Shown here piece by piece: positions 7,144 to 7,521 of a stretch of 7,521 bases of DNA. The stretch covers positions 1 to 7,521 of the forward strand of contig CAZHLU010000050.1 in NCBI GenBank assembly GCA_964533435.1, given 5' to 3'. Below the pieces are notes generated by a model. That model saw only the letters and a list, made by a program, of their open reading frames with translations. It did not search any database and had not been told where the DNA came from. The translations under genes and the position numbers were made by a program. Position 1 is the first letter of the stretch. Each line of letters begins with the position of its first letter. The DNA is from CAZWIT01 sp964533435 (GTDB lineage: Bacteria > Patescibacteriota > Patescibacteriia > UBA1558 > GWA2-36-10).

Positions 7144-7177
7144 TAGCCAATGGGCGGAAATGCCCAGTTTTTAGCTA
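7144..7177 (-). promoter_or_regulatory. 5' leader hairpin of the 79-residue gene
   Basis: The inner stem pairs plus-strand TGGGC (7151-7155) with GCCCA (7162-7166) around six bases. An outer TAGC (7144-7147) / GCTA (7174-7177) pairing encloses it with unpaired bases between. With transcription expected to start near 7179, the mRNA would begin with this structure. It may stabilise the transcript or regulate it; it matches no riboswitch class I know. Confidence 0.45.
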
Positions 7178-7185
7178 ATATTTAT

Positions 7186-7214
7186 ATTATATCATATATT
7201 ATATATTTTGTCAA
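7186..7214 (-). promoter_or_regulatory. consensus promoter of the 79-residue gene
   Basis: Minus strand: perfect -35 TTGACA (7214-7209), 17-bp spacer, perfect -10 TATAAT (7191-7186) preceded by TGA, an extended -10. The expected start is near 7179 with a 57-nt leader. It is divergent from an almost identical promoter at 7245-7273. Confidence 0.88.
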
Positions 7215-7244
7215 TATTGTTTAAACCAAAATACTTTATAATCA

Positions 7245-7273
7245 TTGACAATATAGCTATTATATGATATAAT
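7245..7273 (+). promoter_or_regulatory. consensus promoter of the PQ-loop gene
   Basis: Perfect -35 TTGACA (7245-7250), 17-bp spacer, perfect -10 TATAAT (7268-7273) with an extended TGA in front. The expected start is near 7280, leaving a leader of about 60 nt before ATG 7341. Thirty base pairs separate its -35 box from that of the divergent promoter. Confidence 0.88.
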
Positions 7274-7280
7274 AATTTAT

Positions 7281-7334
7281 TAATCAAAGTGGCTAATTCT
7301 GGCCCTTGATTAGCTCCTTCACAGTTTTAAGGAG
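7281..7334 (+). promoter_or_regulatory. structured 5' leader with sequestered SD, PQ-loop gene
   Basis: Two adjacent hairpins fill most of the leader. The first pairs TAATCAA (7281-7287) with TTGATTA (7306-7312), with an inner GGC (7291-7293) / GCC (7302-7304). The second pairs CTCCTT (7314-7319) with AAGGAG (7329-7334), a perfect 6-bp stem around nine bases. Its 3' arm is the SD of the gene, so translation could be held off until it opens. No T-run follows, so attenuation by termination is unlikely. Confidence 0.55.
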
Positions 7335-7340
7335 GTCATG

Positions 7341-7521
7341 ATGGCTAGACTGTTGTTCTGGTTCCAAGTCATCATGGCTTGGACTTATATGATCCCTCAG
7401 GTCGTGCAGATTTCCCAAGGCAAGACCGGTGGTCTCACCCTCGCAATGTGGGTGATCTTCATGGGCTATCTTTTTGTCAGCCTCTCGTTGGCACTCCTTG
7501 CTTGGCGAGAGAAGAAAGAAA
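7341..7521 (+). CDS. PQ-loop-type small membrane protein (C-terminus beyond the window)
   Basis: Sixty codons are visible. The first helix (about residues 2-20) ends in the hallmark WTYMIPQVVQ, with Pro19-Gln20. It is followed by a short loop QGKTGGLT and a second helix (about 33-54, MWVIFMGYLFVSLSLALLAW) ending in positive residues REKK. This matches the first two helices of a PQ-loop triple-helix bundle, as in SemiSWEET-type or other small PQ-loop transporters. The third helix would lie past the edge. The substrate cannot be told. ATG 7341 is preferred over the adjacent in-frame ATG 7338 because the SD AAGGAGGT (7329-7336) is one base from 7338 and four from 7341. G+C is about 50%, well above the large genes in the window. 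Confidence 0.8.
   Translation, partial: MARLLFWFQVIMAWTYMIPQVVQISQGKTGGLTLAMWVIFMGYLFVSLSLALLAWREKKE

Larger units (their letters stand above)
7185..7274. repeat. inverted repeat formed by the two -10 regions
   Basis: TATATGATATAATA at 7261-7274 (plus) recurs exactly, reverse-complemented, at 7185-7198. Together with the matching TTGACAA -35 regions, this makes the divergent region nearly symmetrical. Much of the match is promoter consensus, but the shared flanking TATA goes beyond it. Confidence 0.75.

Noticed and set aside
6832..7146. Plus-strand frame of 104 codons opposite the 79-residue gene
   Set aside because: It has no SD or promoter, and the opposite strand has promoter, SD and terminator. 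It is a shadow caused by the higher G+C.
7281..7334. Known riboswitch class in the PQ-loop leader
   Set aside because: The 60-nt leader is too short and simple, and I recognise no conserved aptamer core; only hairpins can be supported.

Overview
The window reads as AT-rich bacterial DNA using the standard code; all reading frames make sense with TGA as a stop. Gene content fits a small-genome lineage such as Patescibacteria/CPR: a bacterial alpha-2-macroglobulin-like protein, the GTPase BipA/TypA and several tiny proteins. That placement is an inference and not a firm assignment. A run of 100 N at 4866-4965 joins two contigs, so the order across it depends on scaffolding. I saw no tRNA, rRNA, CRISPR array, insertion sequence or origin.

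Left 4.6 kb, minus strand: one very large gene starts at 4576 and runs off the left edge. It encodes at least 1525 residues of a membrane-anchored alpha-2-macroglobulin-like (YfaS/YfhM-type) protein. The order is one N-terminal membrane helix, two Ig-like domains, macroglobulin (MG) domains, a bait-like region, MG7, and the start of the helical thioester-type domain. A complete 129-residue Hint (intein-like) domain sits in the glycine-rich bait-like segment, at 1043-1429. It has its N-terminal Cys, a TxxH motif and a C-terminal His-Asn, but the next residue is Glu and not Cys/Ser/Thr. An 8-base direct repeat brackets it. This is the most interesting object in the window: a self-processing domain placed where this family is normally cut by an attacking protease.

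Middle: a consensus-like promoter for the large gene lies directly after a strong minus-strand terminator. That terminator ends a 43-residue single-helix membrane protein gene. Beyond the N gap is typA/bipA, complete except for its last few codons, with a promoter placed so close to the ATG that the mRNA may be leaderless.

Right: a 79-residue orphan protein gene (minus) and a PQ-loop membrane protein gene (plus, cut by the window edge) diverge from a 218-bp intergenic region. It carries two near-identical consensus promoters arranged as an inverted repeat. The three small genes have strong Shine-Dalgarno (SD) sites and roughly 45-50% G+C, whereas the two large genes are much richer in A+T and lack a recognisable SD. 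The SD sites of the 43-residue and PQ-loop genes lie inside predicted hairpins.
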